64,000 nt of DNA from Phosphoribacter sp037046615 (GTDB taxonomy: Bacteria > Actinomycetota > Actinomycetes > Actinomycetales > Dermatophilaceae). The stretch covers positions 66,873 to 130,872 of the forward strand of contig JBAOHD010000019.1 in assembly GCA_037046615.1 (NCBI GenBank), in the 5' to 3' direction. Under the pieces are notes generated by a model that made no database searches, had not been told where the DNA came from, and was given only the letters and a program-made list of their open reading frames with translations. Below, one piece after another: positions 63,829-64,000 of this stretch. A program made the position numbers and the translations under genes. How positions within the stretch are numbered: position 1 is the stretch's first letter; every line of letters starts with the position of its first letter.

Positions 63829-64000
63829 CCCCTGGCACCCGTCCTGCCCGACCGACCAGCAGCGCCCGAGGCCACGGAGACCTCCGCCCCCCCGGCCCGA
63901 CAGCCGGACCACCGCCATGCCACCACACGGACCCACCAATGAACCGACCAAGGCCAGCCCCGAATCAGCGAGCCACGTCCACTACTCGCGGATCTGGGTC

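Larger units (their letters stand above)
52310..64000. mobile_element. Putative composite transposon carrying a polysaccharide cassette
   Basis: Two identical 1,747-bp IS1380-like copies in the same orientation (52310-54056 and 62254-64000) enclose 8.2 kb of sugar-polymer genes. The left copy sits inside a pilin gene; the right copy ends at the last base of the window, so the outer flank and the target duplication cannot be checked. The interior lacks the GTATGCCG octamer that is frequent in the rest of the window, supporting acquisition from elsewhere. Confidence 0.65.
62254..64000 (+). mobile_element. IS1380-like element, right copy
   Basis: Identical in length (1,747 bp) and, where compared, in sequence to the left copy, in direct orientation exactly 9,944 bases away. 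Its right inverted repeat ends at the last base of the window, so the outer flank is not visible. Confidence 0.88.

Overview
The window is GC-rich actinobacterial chromosome. The order rpmG, hadA, hadB, murB, tRNA-Trp, secE, nusG, rplK, rplA, rplJ, rplL, rpoB, rpoC is the classical actinobacterial arrangement. The PknG/GlnX/GlnH module, the actinobacterial DUF5709 protein and many GTG starts agree. A member of the Micrococcales, perhaps Intrasporangiaceae or Dermatophilaceae, is my best guess; no rRNA is present to settle it.

Layout. 1-13.1 kb: a minus-strand, translationally coupled signalling operon reading TelA, a small helical protein, a CbxX-type AAA+ ATPase, GlnX, GlnH, an unknown protein, the kinase PknG, a PP2C phosphatase, a VWA protein and an FHA protein cut by the window edge. 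13.1-22.1 kb: a TauE exporter, two tRNAs, rpmG, a tiny 29-codon transcription unit, hadAB-murB, then a minus-strand block (lipoprotein, beta-glucosidase, adenosine deaminase, DUF5709, aminotransferase). 22.4-42 kb: the transcription/translation core, with a lipoprotein and an ahpC-ahpF-oxyR peroxide cluster lodged between rplA and rplJ, and a glycolate-oxidase pair plus a DUF1648 membrane protein between rplL and rpoB. 42.2-45 kb: ppdK. 45.3-46.7 kb: an IS256-family element. 46.8-52.3 kb: a sortase-type pilus locus whose major pilin is cut off by an insertion sequence. 52.3-64.0 kb: two identical 1,747-bp IS1380-like elements in direct orientation, enclosing an 8.2-kb sugar-polymer cassette (UDP-glucose dehydrogenase, UDP-xylose synthase, UDP-glucose 4-epimerase, cellulose-synthase-like glycosyltransferase and two exported GH128-like proteins). 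This looks like a composite transposon, and the second element ends exactly at the window edge.

Three things stand out. First, the octamer GTATGCCG/CGGCATAC occurs about 57 times in the first 51.2 kb, equally on both strands, often as inverted pairs forming terminator-like hairpins. It is absent from the transposon, much like an uptake-sequence or HIP1-type repeat. Second, rpoB, rpoC, ppdK, ugd and the adhesin carry dozens of single-base insertions that can each be placed exactly between two codons. Removing them restores full-length proteins, so they are almost certainly a sequence-processing artefact and the genes should not be read as pseudogenes. Third, the kinase, phosphatase and FHA protein of the first operon share the same cysteine-ribbon module, suggesting one physically linked signalling complex fed by an amino-acid sensor.
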